From CAYOYK01 sp964408185 (GTDB taxonomy: Bacteria; Bacillota; Clostridia; Christensenellales; Aristaeellaceae), in the NCBI GenBank assembly GCA_964408185.1, contig CAYOYK010000005.1, positions 1 through 64,000 of the forward strand: DNA of 64,000 bases, read 5' to 3'. Within the stretch, counting starts at the first letter, position 1; every line of letters starts with the position of its first letter. A model generated the notes under the pieces. That model had not been told where the DNA came from. It worked only from the letters and a program-made list of their open reading frames with translations, and searched no databases. Position numbers and translations under genes: made by a program. Positions 6,646 through 17,187 of the stretch are shown one piece after another.

Positions 6646-8193
6646 TCATTCCCACTCAATACTCGCCGGCGGCTTTGTCGTCACGTCATACAGCACGCGG
6701 TTCACCCCGGCCACCTCGCCGACCACCCTCGTGGCAATCCGGCCCAGCACCTCGTAGGGAATCTGCGCCACGTCGGCGGTCATAAAATCGTCCGTGGTGA
6801 CGGCGCGTATGGCCACCGCGTAGGCGTAGGTGCGCTCGTCGCCCATCACGCCCACGCTGCGCGCGCCGGTCAGTACCGTAAAGTATTGGCTGATGTCGCC
6901 GCTCAGGCCGGCTCGGTCAATCTCGTCGCGCAGGATCGCGTCGCTCTCGCGGACGATGCGCACCTTGTCCGGGGTAAGCTCGCCAACCACGCGGATCGCC
7001 AAGCCCGGCCCCGGAAAGGGCTGGCGGCGCACCATGGTCTCCGGCAGGCCGAGGGTCTGGCCCAGCTTGCGCACCTCGTCCTTAAAGAGCATGCGCAGCG
7101 GCTCGATCAGGCTGGTAAAGCCCAGCTCCTTGGGCAGCCCGCCCACATTGTGGTGGCTCTTGATGACCGCGCTGCCCTTGACGTTGCCGCTTTCAATCAC
7201 GTCCGGGTAGATGGTTCCCTGCGCGAAGTGATCCAGCTTGCCCAGCTTCTGGGCCTCGGCCTTAAACACCTCCACAAAATCCCGGCCGATGATCTTGCGC
7301 TTCTGCTCCGGGTCGGTGATTCCGGCCAAATCGGCAAAAAAGCGCTCGCTCGCGTCGGCATGGATCAGGCGTACCGGGAATGTGTGCGTGAACACATCCA
7401 CCACCTGCTCGCTTTCGCCCGCGCGCATAAAGCCGTGATCTACATACACACAGGTCAGCCGATCCCCGATCGCGCGGTAGAGCAGCGCCGCCGCGACCGA
7501 GCTGTCCACGCCGCCGCTCAAGCCCAGCAGCACCGTGCCGGACTCCCCTACCTCCTTGCGGATGGCCTCGACCGCCATCTCGGCATATGCCTCCATGCTC
7601 CAATCGCAGGCAAAGCCGCAAATATCACGGATGTACGTGGCCAGCAGACGCTGCCCCTCGTCGGTGTGCGTAACCTCCGGATGAAGCTGGACGCCAAACA
7701 GGCGCTTGCCGTCGTTCGCCATGGCCGCTACCGGGCAGCTATCTGTGTGGGCGATCACGCGGAAGCCCTCCGGGACACCGACCACCTGATAGGTGTGGCT
7801 CATCCAGCACTGGCTGCGCAAGCTCATGCCCGCCAGCAGGCCGGTTTTCGTATCGTCCATCGTCACGGGGATGCGCCCGTACTCGCGGCTGCGGCTGGCC
7901 TCCACGCGGCCGCCCAGCACCTTGGCCATCAGCTGCATGCCATAGCAGATGCCCAGCACAGGCACGCCCAGCTCAAACACCTGCGGCGTGCAGAACGGCG
8001 CGTCCCGATCCAGCACGCTGGCAGGGCCTCCGCTGAGAATCACGCCCATCGGCGCCAGCGCGCGGATTTCCTCTTCCGTCGCGTGATAGGGCAGCACTAC
8101 GGAGTACACCCCGCACTCGCGCACCCGCCGGGCGATAAGCTGGGTATATTGGCCACCAAAATCAAGAATTACAAGGCATTGCGGATTTTGCAT
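6646..8193 (-). CDS. guaA: GMP synthase (glutamine-hydrolysing)
   Basis: It converts XMP to GMP using glutamine and ATP. The 515-residue protein has a class I glutamine amidotransferase domain (nucleophile C83 in GICYGMQ, H171 and E173 in LHPE). Then come the PP-loop ATP-pyrophosphatase domain (SGGVDSS at 226-232) and the GMP-synthase C-terminal dimerisation domain with RQPFPGPGLAIR, ending SIEWE. Length is typical. I chose ATG at 8193 (MQNPQ) because it follows GGAAAGGA at a normal distance. The intact 3' end abuts the phage integrase region; the guaA end is a well-known target of integrative elements. Transcription runs away from spoIVB. Confidence 0.97.
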   Translation of the reverse strand: MQNPQCLVILDFGGQYTQLIARRVRECGVYSVVLPYHATEEEIRALAPMGVILSGGPASVLDRDAPFCTPQVFELGVPVLGICYGMQLMAKVLGGRVEASRSREYGRIPVTMDDTKTGLLAGMSLRSQCWMSHTYQVVGVPEGFRVIAHTDSCPVAAMANDGKRLFGVQLHPEVTHTDEGQRLLATYIRDICGFACDWSMEAYAEMAVEAIRKEVGESGTVLLGLSGGVDSSVAAALLYRAIGDRLTCVYVDHGFMRAGESEQVVDVFTHTFPVRLIHADASERFFADLAGITDPEQKRKIIGRDFVEVFKAEAQKLGKLDHFAQGTIYPDVIESGNVKGSAVIKSHHNVGGLPKELGFTSLIEPLRMLFKDEVRKLGQTLGLPETMVRRQPFPGPGLAIRVVGELTPDKVRIVRESDAILRDEIDRAGLSGDISQYFTVLTGARSVGVMGDERTYAYAVAIRAVTTDDFMTADVAQIPYEVLGRIATRVVGEVAGVNRVLYDVTTKPPASIEWE

Positions 8194-8216
8194 GCGCACA
8201 CGATCCTTTCCGATTG

Positions 8217-8245
8217 TACAGGCCCATTGTGCCATAAACCGACGC
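8217..8245 (-). promoter_or_regulatory. Probable guaA promoter
   Basis: Reading leftwards, TTGCGC, a 17-base spacer and CACAAT lie about 25-50 bases upstream of the guaA start. The match is moderate. The rest of the 8194-8430 divergent region shows no gene or clear riboswitch fold. Confidence 0.45.
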
Positions 8246-8430
8246 GCTGCGCAAGCCCGTTTGCGCGATTGCCCGCGATTTATACGCAAACTCGCGCAAT
8301 CGCCCTGCGCGGCGCAAGGCGATCCCTTCAGGCGCTGGGCGGCAAAGCTGTATGCAGGACTTGCCAACGCATTTCGCTCGATTTTAGGGCACGCTGTCGG
8401 ATGACATCTTTTCCGAAGCGAGGCGTTGGT

Positions 8431-9729
8431 ATGCGATTCTTCCTCCCACGGCGCGCGGGTCGGCTGCGCAAGGCCATCGGCGTGATTCTTTCGTTGCTGC
8501 TGCTGGCCGGGTATTACTCGCCGACAGGTCAGGCCATCGGCGCGATGCCGGGCACGCTGTCGCTGGCAAGGGGCCAGAGCATCGCGCTGCAAAGCGGGTT
8601 TCCCTTCCGGATCAGCGTGCAAAGCGGCGACGTGCAGGTGCTCGCCTCGCAGGACGAAAGCCTTGTCAGCGTGCAGGCCGGGCAGAGCGGGCATAGTCGG
8701 CTTGGCGTGAGCCTTTTCGGGCTGCTGCCCATCCGGGATGTGGAGGTTCGCGTCGCGGACGACACAGTGCTGATTCCCGGCGGGCAGGCCGTCGGAGTCG
8801 CCATGCAGACGAAGGGCGTGCTGGTCGTCGGCACAAGCGATCTCAGCGGCAAGCAGGGCGCAAGCCCGGCGCGGCTGGCCGGGGTGCGCTCCGGCGACCT
8901 GATACTGGCCGTGGACGGCGTGGATGTGACCGATACCGATCAGTTTGTCGAGCTGATGGGACGTTACGCTGGCAAGCCGCTGCCGCTCACCGTCCAGCGC
9001 GGGGACCTGCAGCTGCAGCTGGCGCTCTCCCCCGTCCGGGACGAGCAGAGCGGCGCGTATCGCATCGGCGCGTGGGTGCGGGACAGCACGGCCGGGGTGG
9101 GCACTCTTTCGTTCGTCTGGCCCAACCCGCCCACGGGGGACGGTTCGGCGCTCTACGGCGCGCTGGGCCACGCCATCACGGACGGCGACACGCAGCAGGT
9201 GCTGCCCGTCAGCAAGGGCAGGCTGATGCAGGCGGACATCGTGGATGTTCGCATCGGCCAGCGCGGCGAGCCCGGCGAGCTGAAGGGCTCGTTTTTGCAG
9301 GAGGCAAGGCTGCTTGGAGACATCCAACAGAACACAAGCCTCGGCCTGTACGGCGGCTGGACGGCCGGGACGGCTCATCCGCTCTATCCGGACGGACTGC
9401 CCATCGGTCGCAAGGACGCGGTGCATACCGGCAAGGCCAGTATTCTGAGCACCGTTGGGCCGGAGGGCATGCGGGAATACGAGGTGGAGATCACGCGCGT
9501 CTACCCGCAGGACGAGCCCGCGCAGAGAAGCATGGTCATCCGCGTCACGGACAAGCGCCTCATCAAGGCGACGGGCGGCATTGTGCAGGGCATGAGCGGC
9601 AGCCCGATTTTACAGGATGGGCGGATTGTGGGCGCTGTGACGCACGTGTACGTCAGCGATCCCACGCAGGGCTACGGGCTATATATCGAATGGATGATGC
9701 AGGAGGCGCTGAATGGCGACGGGGCTTGA
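8431..9729 (+). CDS. spoIVB: SpoIVB serine peptidase (family S55)
   Basis: In spore formers SpoIVB is exported from the forespore and cuts SpoIVFA, releasing sigma-K processing in the mother cell. This 432-residue protein has an N-terminal membrane anchor (about 14-28, IGVILSLLLLAGYY), a PDZ domain (about 115-190, with GVRSGDLILAVDGVDV) and the S55 domain. The catalytic Ser is in GMSGSPI (S391) and the probable catalytic His in ALGHAITDG. Length matches the family. The ATG at 8431 was chosen for its GAGG site; an in-frame ATG at 8401 is possible. Its presence implies that the organism sporulates or recently did. Confidence 0.92.
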   Translation: MRFFLPRRAGRLRKAIGVILSLLLLAGYYSPTGQAIGAMPGTLSLARGQSIALQSGFPFRISVQSGDVQVLASQDESLVSVQAGQSGHSRLGVSLFGLLPIRDVEVRVADDTVLIPGGQAVGVAMQTKGVLVVGTSDLSGKQGASPARLAGVRSGDLILAVDGVDVTDTDQFVELMGRYAGKPLPLTVQRGDLQLQLALSPVRDEQSGAYRIGAWVRDSTAGVGTLSFVWPNPPTGDGSALYGALGHAITDGDTQQVLPVSKGRLMQADIVDVRIGQRGEPGELKGSFLQEARLLGDIQQNTSLGLYGGWTAGTAHPLYPDGLPIGRKDAVHTGKASILSTVGPEGMREYEVEITRVYPQDEPAQRSMVIRVTDKRLIKATGGIVQGMSGSPILQDGRIVGAVTHVYVSDPTQGYGLYIEWMMQEALNGDGA

Positions 9730-9851
9730 TAAACCCGCCCGGATGGGCTTCGGGCCGATGGTGATTGCGCCAGTGATGCTGGCCGCGTGGCTGGGCTGCC
9801 TAGCCGCAAGCCTCGCGGCCTTTGGCCGGGCGATGGCGAGGTGGGCGCGGC

Positions 9852-12800
9852 TCAGTACTCCACTTCTCCCTCAAACACCATTCTGGCGTCGCCGGTGAGC
9901 AGCACGGTCTCATCCGTGTAGGTCACGGTCAGGTCGCCGCCCTTCTGCTTGACCGTGATCGGCGTGCCCTTTTGGCAAAAGCCCAGCTCGGTGGCGGCCA
10001 CCACGGCCGCGCACGCGCCGGTGCCGCAGCAGCGGGTCGCGCCGTTGCCGCGCTCCCACACGCGCATCTTGAGCGTTCTGGGGTTCACCACGCGCACAAA
10101 CTCCGTGTTGATGCGCTCCGGGAACACGCCGGCATGCTCGAACCTTGGGCCGACGCGGGGCAGATCCACATCGTCCACGCGGGGGCAGAACACCACGCAG
10201 TGCGGGTTGCCCACGGATACGCAGGTCACGCGGTAGCTCTCGGCGGCGATTTCCAGCGGGTAATCAATCAGCCGCTCCTCCGGCAGCGCGGCGGGCAGAT
10301 CGGCCGCACGCAGGCTGGCCGCGCCCATATCCACGGTGACGTTGCTCACCTGATCGTGCATCAGGCTCAGTTGCAGCCTTTTCACGCCGCTCTTTGTCTC
10401 GACGGTCAGGCTCTCCTTGCGCGCAATGCCCTTATCGTACAAGTATTTGGCGACGCAGCGGATGGAGTTGCCCGCCATTGCGCCCTCGCTGCCGTCCTTG
10501 TTGAAAATGCGCATGCGCGCGTCGGCGACCTCGCTGCCCTCGATGAGCACCAAGCCGTCGCCGCCCACGCCCTTATGCCGGTCGCTCAGGCTGATGGCCA
10601 GCGACTCCGGGCAGGATATCGCGCCGTCGAAGTTCTCGCAGTAGATGTAATCGTTGCCCGTGCCCTCCATTTTGGCAAAGCGCAGGCGCGTGCGCTCCTT
10701 GCGCATGCGGTTGAGATCCACCAGCTCGGTGTTGTTCTGGGTGAATCGGCTCTGGATGATATCGCACAGCGCGCCGGCGGTATCCAGCGAGGTAAGGCAG
10801 GCCACGTTGAGCTGCGCCGCGCGGCGATGCAGGGCGATAAAATCCGTCACGGTGGCCTTGTCCGTCCCGGCGGTATACACGCAGTAGTCCAGCTTGCCGT
10901 CCTCCAAGAGGGCGTACAGCTTGTCGCTCTCGCTCAGCTTGGGCACGCGGCGCACATCCACGCCAAGGCCCTCAATCACCCCGGCGGTGCCGTCGGTGGC
11001 ATAGATGGTCACGCCGAGGTCCGCAAACTTTTTGGCCAGCGTCACGACCTCATACTGGTCCTGCTTGTTGACGCTGATGAGCACGCCCAGCTCCTTTTTG
11101 CTCAAATCGTTGGGGATGCGAAAGCCCGCCGCGCACAGGCCCTTGAACAGCGCCTCCTCGCGGGTTTTGCCGATGCCCAGCACCTCGCCGGTGGATTTCA
11201 TCTCCGGGCCGACGGCGGCGTTGACGTCCAGCAGCTTTTCAAAGCTGAACACAGGCACCTTGGCCGCGTAGTAGGGCGGCGTGCGGTACAGGCCCTCTCC
11301 GTACGGAAAATCCGTCAGCTTGGCCCCCAGCATCAGGCGGGTGGCCACGTCCACCATGGGCACGCCCGTCACCTTGCTGATGTAGGGGATGGTACGGCTG
11401 GCGCGCGGGTTGACCTCGATGACATACAGCTCGCCCTGATAGAGCACGTACTGGATGTTCACCAGCCCGTGCGTTTTCATGGCGAGGGCGAGCTGCGTGG
11501 AGCAATCCACGATCGTGCGCAGCATGTGGTCGGTCAGGCTGACGGGCGGGTACACGGCGATGCTGTCCCCGCTGTGCACGCCCGCGCGCTCCACATGCTC
11601 CATTACGCCGGGGATCAGCACGCGCTCGCCATCGCTGATGGCGTCCACCTCCAGCTCGGTGCCCATGAGGTACTTGTCCACCAGCACGGGGTTTTCGATG
11701 CGCTGGGCGAGGATCATGCTCATGTACTTGGCCACGTCCTCATCGGAATAGGCGATCACCATGTTCTGCCCGCCGATGACATAGCTGGGCCGCACCAGCA
11801 CGGGATAGCCCAGCTCGTTCGCGGCGGCGAGGGCCTCCTCCAGCGATTTGACGCCGCGGCCCTTGGGGCGCTTGATGTGCAGGCGTTCCAACAGGCCGTC
11901 AAACTGCTCGCGGTCCTCCGCCAGATCGATGCTCTGCGCCGACGTGCCCAGAATCCGTATGCCGCGCGCGTCCAGCGCCTTGGTCAGCTTGATGGCCGTC
12001 TGTCCGCCAAAGGCCACCACCACGCCGACGGGCTTCTCCACATCGAGGATATTCAGCACGTCCTCCTCGCACAGAGGCTCGAAGTACAGCCGATCGGCGG
12101 TATCGTAATCCGTGGACACGGTCTCCGGGTTGTTGTTGACGATCACAACCTCGTAGCCCATTTCCTTGAGCGTCCACACGCAATGCACGCTGGAATAGTC
12201 AAACTCGATGCCCTGCCCGATGCGGATAGGCCCGCTGCCCAGCACGACCACGCGCTCCTTCGCGCCGCCAATCAGCGGGCGGGCCTCGCACACATCGTCA
12301 AACGAGGAGTAGAAATACGGCGTCTGCGCGGTAAACTCGCCGCCGCAGGTATCCACCATCTTGTATACGGCAGCGCGCGGCGCGTCCACCTTCGCGCCGG
12401 ACAGCGCGGCAAGGGTCTGATCCAGATAACCCAGCCTCTTGCCGCGCAGGTACCGCGCGGCGGTCATCGGCGCGCCCTTGAGCTCGCTTTCGTAATCCAG
12501 CAGGTTTTTGAGCTTGTACAAAAACCATCTGTCAATGCGCGTCAGCGCGTGCAGCTCGTCCACCGAGATCCCCTGCCGCAGGGCCTCAAAGAGCTTGAAC
12601 AGGCGCTGCGTATCGGCGGCTTGCAGCGCCGCGCGCATATCCTGCCCGTGCAGGGACGGCATGTCGAGGCTATCCAGCTTGATCTCCGCGCCGCGTACGG
12701 CCTTCATCAAAGCGGCCTCAAAGCTGGGCGCGATGGCCATTACCTCGCCGGTCGCCTTCATCTGCGTGCCCAGCGCGCCCCGGCTCTCGGTAAACTTATC

Positions 12801-13886
12801 AAACGGCCACTTGGGCAGCTTGACCACCACATAGTCGAGCGTCGGCTCAAAGCAGGCGCAGGTTTTGCCCGTCACCTCGTTGCGGATCTCATCCAGCGTA
12901 TAGCCCAGCGCAATCTTGGCGCTCACCTTGGCAATGGGGTAGCCCGTGGCCTTGCTGGCCAGCGCCGAGGAACGGCTCACGCGCGGGTTGACCTCGATCA
13001 CGGCATAATCGAAGGAATCGGGGTTGAGCGCAAACTGGCAGTTGCAGCCGCCCTCGATGCCCAGCTCCGTGATGATATCCAGCGAGGCCGAGCGGAGCAT
13101 CTGGTACTCCTTGTCCGAGAGCGTCAGCGCCGGGGCGACCACGATGCTATCCCCGGTATGCACGCCCACGGGATCGAAATTCTCCATGGAGCATACGGCG
13201 ATCACGTTGCCCGCGTGATCGCGCATCACCTCAAACTCGATCTCCTTGTACCCGTAGATGTATTTTTCCACCAGCACCTGCGAGATAGGCGACATCCACA
13301 GCCCGTTTTCCACAATGGTGACAAGCTGCTCGCGGTCATAGGCCACGCCGCCGCCGGCGCCGCCCAGCGTAAAGGCGGGGCGGATGATGACCGGGTAGCC
13401 GATCTCATCGGCAATCTCCACGGCCTCGCCCAGCACGGTGGCGATGCGCCCCGGAATCACCGGCTGGCCGATCTTCTTCATGGTGTCCTGAAAGAGCTGC
13501 CGATCCTCGGCGCGGTCGATGGCGTGGGCGTTGGTGCCCAGCAGGCGCACGCCGTGCGCGGCCAAAAAGCCCTCCTTGTCCAGCTGGCTGGCAAGCGTCA
13601 GCCCGGTCTGCCCGCCGAGGGTCGCCAACAGGCTGTCCGGCTTCTCCTTGAGGATGATGCGCTTGACGGTATCGGCGGTCAGCGGTTCGAGGTAGATAGC
13701 GTCGGCCATCTTCTGGTCGGTCATGATGGTGGCGGGATTGCTGTTCACCAGCACCACGTCCAGCCCGGCCTCCTTGAGCACCTTGCAGGCCTGCGCCCCG
13801 GCGTAGTCAAACTCCGCCGCCTGCCCGATGACAATCGGGCCGGAGCCGATGAGCAGCACCTTGCGAATGCTTCTGTCAAGCGGCAT
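9852..13886 (-). CDS. carB-dapF: Carbamoyl-phosphate synthase large subunit fused to a DapF-like domain
   Basis: Residues 1 to about 1055 are a complete CarB, which makes carbamoyl phosphate from bicarbonate, ATP and ammonia passed from CarA. Two ATP-grasp halves (KVLLIGSGPIVIGQAAEFDY near the start; VVVLGSGPIRIGQGIEFDYS near 555) are followed by an MGS-like regulatory domain (about 930-1055). From about residue 1061 (MRKERTRLRFAKMEGTGNDY) the same frame continues into a full-length diaminopimelate-epimerase domain with GGDGLVLI, GNPHCVVF and CCGTGACA. There is no stop or ribosome site between them that would suggest separate genes, though re-initiation at that Met is possible. In the DapF part the first catalytic Cys (usual CGN-x-x-RC) is Ala (MAGNSIRC). 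The start overlaps carA by 11 bases and has GGAGG 9 bases upstream. Confidence 0.95.
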   Translation of the reverse strand: MPLDRSIRKVLLIGSGPIVIGQAAEFDYAGAQACKVLKEAGLDVVLVNSNPATIMTDQKMADAIYLEPLTADTVKRIILKEKPDSLLATLGGQTGLTLASQLDKEGFLAAHGVRLLGTNAHAIDRAEDRQLFQDTMKKIGQPVIPGRIATVLGEAVEIADEIGYPVIIRPAFTLGGAGGGVAYDREQLVTIVENGLWMSPISQVLVEKYIYGYKEIEFEVMRDHAGNVIAVCSMENFDPVGVHTGDSIVVAPALTLSDKEYQMLRSASLDIITELGIEGGCNCQFALNPDSFDYAVIEVNPRVSRSSALASKATGYPIAKVSAKIALGYTLDEIRNEVTGKTCACFEPTLDYVVVKLPKWPFDKFTESRGALGTQMKATGEVMAIAPSFEAALMKAVRGAEIKLDSLDMPSLHGQDMRAALQAADTQRLFKLFEALRQGISVDELHALTRIDRWFLYKLKNLLDYESELKGAPMTAARYLRGKRLGYLDQTLAALSGAKVDAPRAAVYKMVDTCGGEFTAQTPYFYSSFDDVCEARPLIGGAKERVVVLGSGPIRIGQGIEFDYSSVHCVWTLKEMGYEVVIVNNNPETVSTDYDTADRLYFEPLCEEDVLNILDVEKPVGVVVAFGGQTAIKLTKALDARGIRILGTSAQSIDLAEDREQFDGLLERLHIKRPKGRGVKSLEEALAAANELGYPVLVRPSYVIGGQNMVIAYSDEDVAKYMSMILAQRIENPVLVDKYLMGTELEVDAISDGERVLIPGVMEHVERAGVHSGDSIAVYPPVSLTDHMLRTIVDCSTQLALAMKTHGLVNIQYVLYQGELYVIEVNPRASRTIPYISKVTGVPMVDVATRLMLGAKLTDFPYGEGLYRTPPYYAAKVPVFSFEKLLDVNAAVGPEMKSTGEVLGIGKTREEALFKGLCAAGFRIPNDLSKKELGVLISVNKQDQYEVVTLAKKFADLGVTIYATDGTAGVIEGLGVDVRRVPKLSESDKLYALLEDGKLDYCVYTAGTDKATVTDFIALHRRAAQLNVACLTSLDTAGALCDIIQSRFTQNNTELVDLNRMRKERTRLRFAKMEGTGNDYIYCENFDGAISCPESLAISLSDRHKGVGGDGLVLIEGSEVADARMRIFNKDGSEGAMAGNSIRCVAKYLYDKGIARKESLTVETKSGVKRLQLSLMHDQVSNVTVDMGAASLRAADLPAALPEERLIDYPLEIAAESYRVTCVSVGNPHCVVFCPRVDDVDLPRVGPRFEHAGVFPERINTEFVRVVNPRTLKMRVWERGNGATRCCGTGACAAVVAATELGFCQKGTPITVKQKGGDLTVTYTDETVLLTGDARMVFEGEVEY

Positions 13887-14982
13887 GATGGTCGCCCTCC
13901 TTCCGCATCAGCGCGATAAAACGGTCAAACAGCGCCCGCGTATCGCGTGGGCCGGAGCAGGCTTCGGGATGAAACTGCACCGAAAACGCGTTGAGCGCCG
14001 GATAATCGAGGCCCTCGCAGGTGCCGTCGTTGGCGTTTTCGAAGGCGGGCACGCCCGTATCGGCGCTGGCGGTATCCACCGCGTAGCCGTGGTTCTGGCT
14101 GGTGATGTACACCCGGCCCGTCGCAAGCTCGCGCACGGGCTGGTTTACGCCCCGATGCCCGTATTTGAGCTTGTAAGCGGCGTAGCCGTTGGCGAGCGCC
14201 AAAAGCTGATGTCCCAAACAAATGCCAAAGATCGGAACCCGGCCCGTCAGCTTTTTCAGCTCCCGTATGCAGCCGACGTTCTCGGCTGGGTCTCCGGGGC
14301 CGTTGGAGAGCATCACGCCGTCCGGCCTGTCGGCCAGAATGGCCTCCGCCGGGGTATCGGCAGGCACGACGGTTACCTCGCACCCGCGCAGGGCCAGCTC
14401 GCGCGCAATGTTGCGCTTGGCCCCGTAGTCGATCAGCGTCACGCGCAGGGGCGCGTCGCGCCCGTCTGGCACGCCGCGTGCCGGAATCGTCTCGCCGTCG
14501 CCCGTGGTCACAGCCGCTACCGCGCCCGTCACCTGATACGCCCTGAGCGCGTCCCAATCCGCCTGAGCGGGGTCGGGCACGATCATGGCGTTCATCACGC
14601 CCGCCTCGCGCAAAATCAGCGTGACGGCGCGCGTGTCCACGCCGCAAATGCCCACGATCCCCCGCGCGCGCAAAAAGTCCTCCAACGTCCCTTGGCAGCG
14701 GAAGTTGGAGGGCCTATCGCACAGCTCGCGCGTTACATAGCCGCGCACCGCGCAGCCCGCGCTCTCCGCGTCCTGCGGAATCAAGCCGTAATTGCCGATG
14801 AGCGGGAAGGTTTGCAGCACAATCTGCCCGTAGTAGCTGGGGTCGGTCAGCGTTTCGATGTAGCCGCCCATGCCCGTGGCGAACACCAGCTCGCCCAGCG
14901 CGGCCTTTCCCGCCGCGCCCATTGCCAGCCCTTCGAACACATGCCCGTCCGCCAGCACCAGATACGCCTTGTCTCGATCCAT
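13876..14982 (-). CDS. carA: Carbamoyl-phosphate synthase small subunit
   Basis: CarA hydrolyses glutamine and passes ammonia to CarB. The 368-residue protein has the N-terminal CarA-specific domain and a C-terminal class I amidotransferase domain, with GICLGHQ (nucleophile Cys) and FHPEACSGP (His/Glu). The ATG at 14982 follows GGGAGG with 7-8 base spacing; a longer frame upstream has no ribosome site. The 3' end overlaps carB by 11 bases, so translation is coupled. The arginine genes lie upstream on the same strand, but a terminator-like hairpin at 15057-15087 separates them. The pair may therefore respond to its own signals. Confidence 0.96.
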   Translation of the reverse strand: MDRDKAYLVLADGHVFEGLAMGAAGKAALGELVFATGMGGYIETLTDPSYYGQIVLQTFPLIGNYGLIPQDAESAGCAVRGYVTRELCDRPSNFRCQGTLEDFLRARGIVGICGVDTRAVTLILREAGVMNAMIVPDPAQADWDALRAYQVTGAVAAVTTGDGETIPARGVPDGRDAPLRVTLIDYGAKRNIARELALRGCEVTVVPADTPAEAILADRPDGVMLSNGPGDPAENVGCIRELKKLTGRVPIFGICLGHQLLALANGYAAYKLKYGHRGVNQPVRELATGRVYITSQNHGYAVDTASADTGVPAFENANDGTCEGLDYPALNAFSVQFHPEACSGPRDTRALFDRFIALMRKEGDHHAA

Positions 14983-15022
14983 GGCTGCTCCCTCCCAACC
15001 AAGCAAACAATCCGGATTCAAA

Positions 15023-15047
15023 CCTGCCCGCGCAAAGCGCGGGCAGG
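15023..15047 (-). promoter_or_regulatory. GC-rich leader hairpin before carA
   Basis: A perfect 11-bp inverted repeat (CCTGCCCGCGC / GCGCGGGCAGG, 3-base loop) lies about 40 bases before the carA start and has no strong T run. It could be a second terminator, an attenuator or mRNA-processing element. Confidence 0.45.
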
Positions 15048-15056
15048 TAGACTGTC

Positions 15057-15087
15057 AAAAAAAAGGCTTCGTCCCTTCGGCGGGACG
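15057..15087 (-). terminator. Terminator after argF
   Basis: Stem CGTCCC / GGGACG (15070-15087) is followed leftwards by a run of eight or more T. It lies 14 bases beyond the argF stop and splits the arg genes from carAB. Confidence 0.7.
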
Positions 15088-15100
15088 CTTTTCAGCCCCG

Positions 15101-15999
<899 letters not shown>

Positions 16000-16003
<4 letters not shown>

Positions 16004-17166
16004 TTTTCAATCTCCTCCTTGATGATGGCGACGGCCTTTTGCAAAGCCTTGTGGGATATGGTGAGCGGCGGCAGCAGCCGCAGCTTGGTCTTGGCGGTCA
16101 GCGTGACCACGCCGCGCGCAAGCAATGCGCTGACGAGCTCGCGCGCGTCCTTATCGGTCTCGACGCCCAGCATCAGGCCCATGCCCGTGATGGACTTTAC
16201 ATGCTTGGCGTTGTCAAGCTCCGCGCGGATGTACTCGCCCTTGGCGGTCACATCGGCCAGCAGCTCGTCTGTCAGGCGCTCCTGCACGGCCACGGCGGCG
16301 GCGGCGCAAACCGGGTTGCCGCCGAATGTGGAGGCATGGCTGCCGGGCGTGAGCGTATCCTTGACCTTATCGCCCAGCAGGGTCGCGCCCATGGGCAGGC
16401 CGCCCGCAAGCGCCTTGGCGGTGGAGACCACGTCCGGCAGAATATCGTAGTGCATGTAACCAAACAGCTTGCCGGTACGGCCGTTGCCGGTCTGCACCTC
16501 GTCCACCATCATCAGCGCGTCGCGGGTATCGCACAGGGCGCGCACGGCCTGCACATAGGCCGCGTCCAGCGGCAGCACGCCGCCCTCGCCCTGCACCACC
16601 TCCAGCAGCACGCCGCAGACCGCGTTCTCGTCAAAGACGCGCTCCAGATCGGCCATATCATTGGCCTTGGCATACGCAAAGCCCTCCGGAAACGGCCCAA
16701 AGCTGTGGTGGAACACATCCTGCCCCGTAGCGACCAGCGTCGCCAGCGTGCGCCCGTGAAAGCTGTTCTCCAGCGTCACAATCACAGGGCGCGCGCCCTC
16801 GCCGTACTTATCGCTGGCGTACTTGCGCGCCACCTTGATGGCGCACTCGTTGCTCTCCGCGCCGGAATTGCTGAAGAACACCTTGCTCAGACCCGTGCGC
16901 TCGCACAGCAGCTTGGCCAGCTTGAGCTGGGGCTTTGTGTAGTACAGGTTGCTCACATGCGCCAGCAGGCCCGCCTGCTTGCACACGGCCTTCTCCCACG
17001 CCTTGTCGCCGTAGCCCAGAGCGTTTACGGCAATGCCGCTGCCCATATCGATATATTTGTTCCCGTTCTCGTCCCACAGGTGGCAGCCCTCGCCGCGCAC
17101 AAACGTGACCGGAAACCGGGCGTAGCTGCCCGCGATAAACTCCTGATAGCCTTGCATGGTCTTCAT
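16000..17166 (-). CDS. argD: Acetylornithine aminotransferase
   Basis: This class III PLP enzyme converts N-acetylglutamate semialdehyde to N-acetylornithine. The 388-residue protein shows NSGAESNECAIKVAR, the cofactor-binding VDEVQTGNGRTGK and the Schiff-base Lys in STAKALAGGLPMGA. It lies between argB and argF with a 21-base upstream gap and a 4-base downstream overlap. The start follows a GGAGGGGAG site. Position in the cluster makes acetylornithine the natural substrate; other class III aminotransferases share the motifs. Confidence 0.96.
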
Positions 17167-17187
17167 AATAGCGTCTCCCCTCCCGCG

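Noticed and set aside
8194..8430. A purine riboswitch before guaA
   Set aside because: The region has a moderate promoter but no recognisable purine-aptamer core.
6646..9426. GuaA extended at its N-terminus by about 410 residues
   Set aside because: The upstream part is the antisense shadow of spoIVB; a proper ribosome site and family start lie at 8193.
9713..9898. Small hydrophobic open frame after spoIVB
   Set aside because: It overlaps both the spoIVB stop and the carB-dapF end, has no ribosome site and ends in arginine-rich shadow sequence.
9822..13919. A 1365-codon rightward open frame opposite carB
   Set aside because: It is antisense to a complete, well-conserved CarB-DapF protein. 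The His/Ala/Arg-rich composition is typical of frames opposite GC-rich genes, and it has no start signal.
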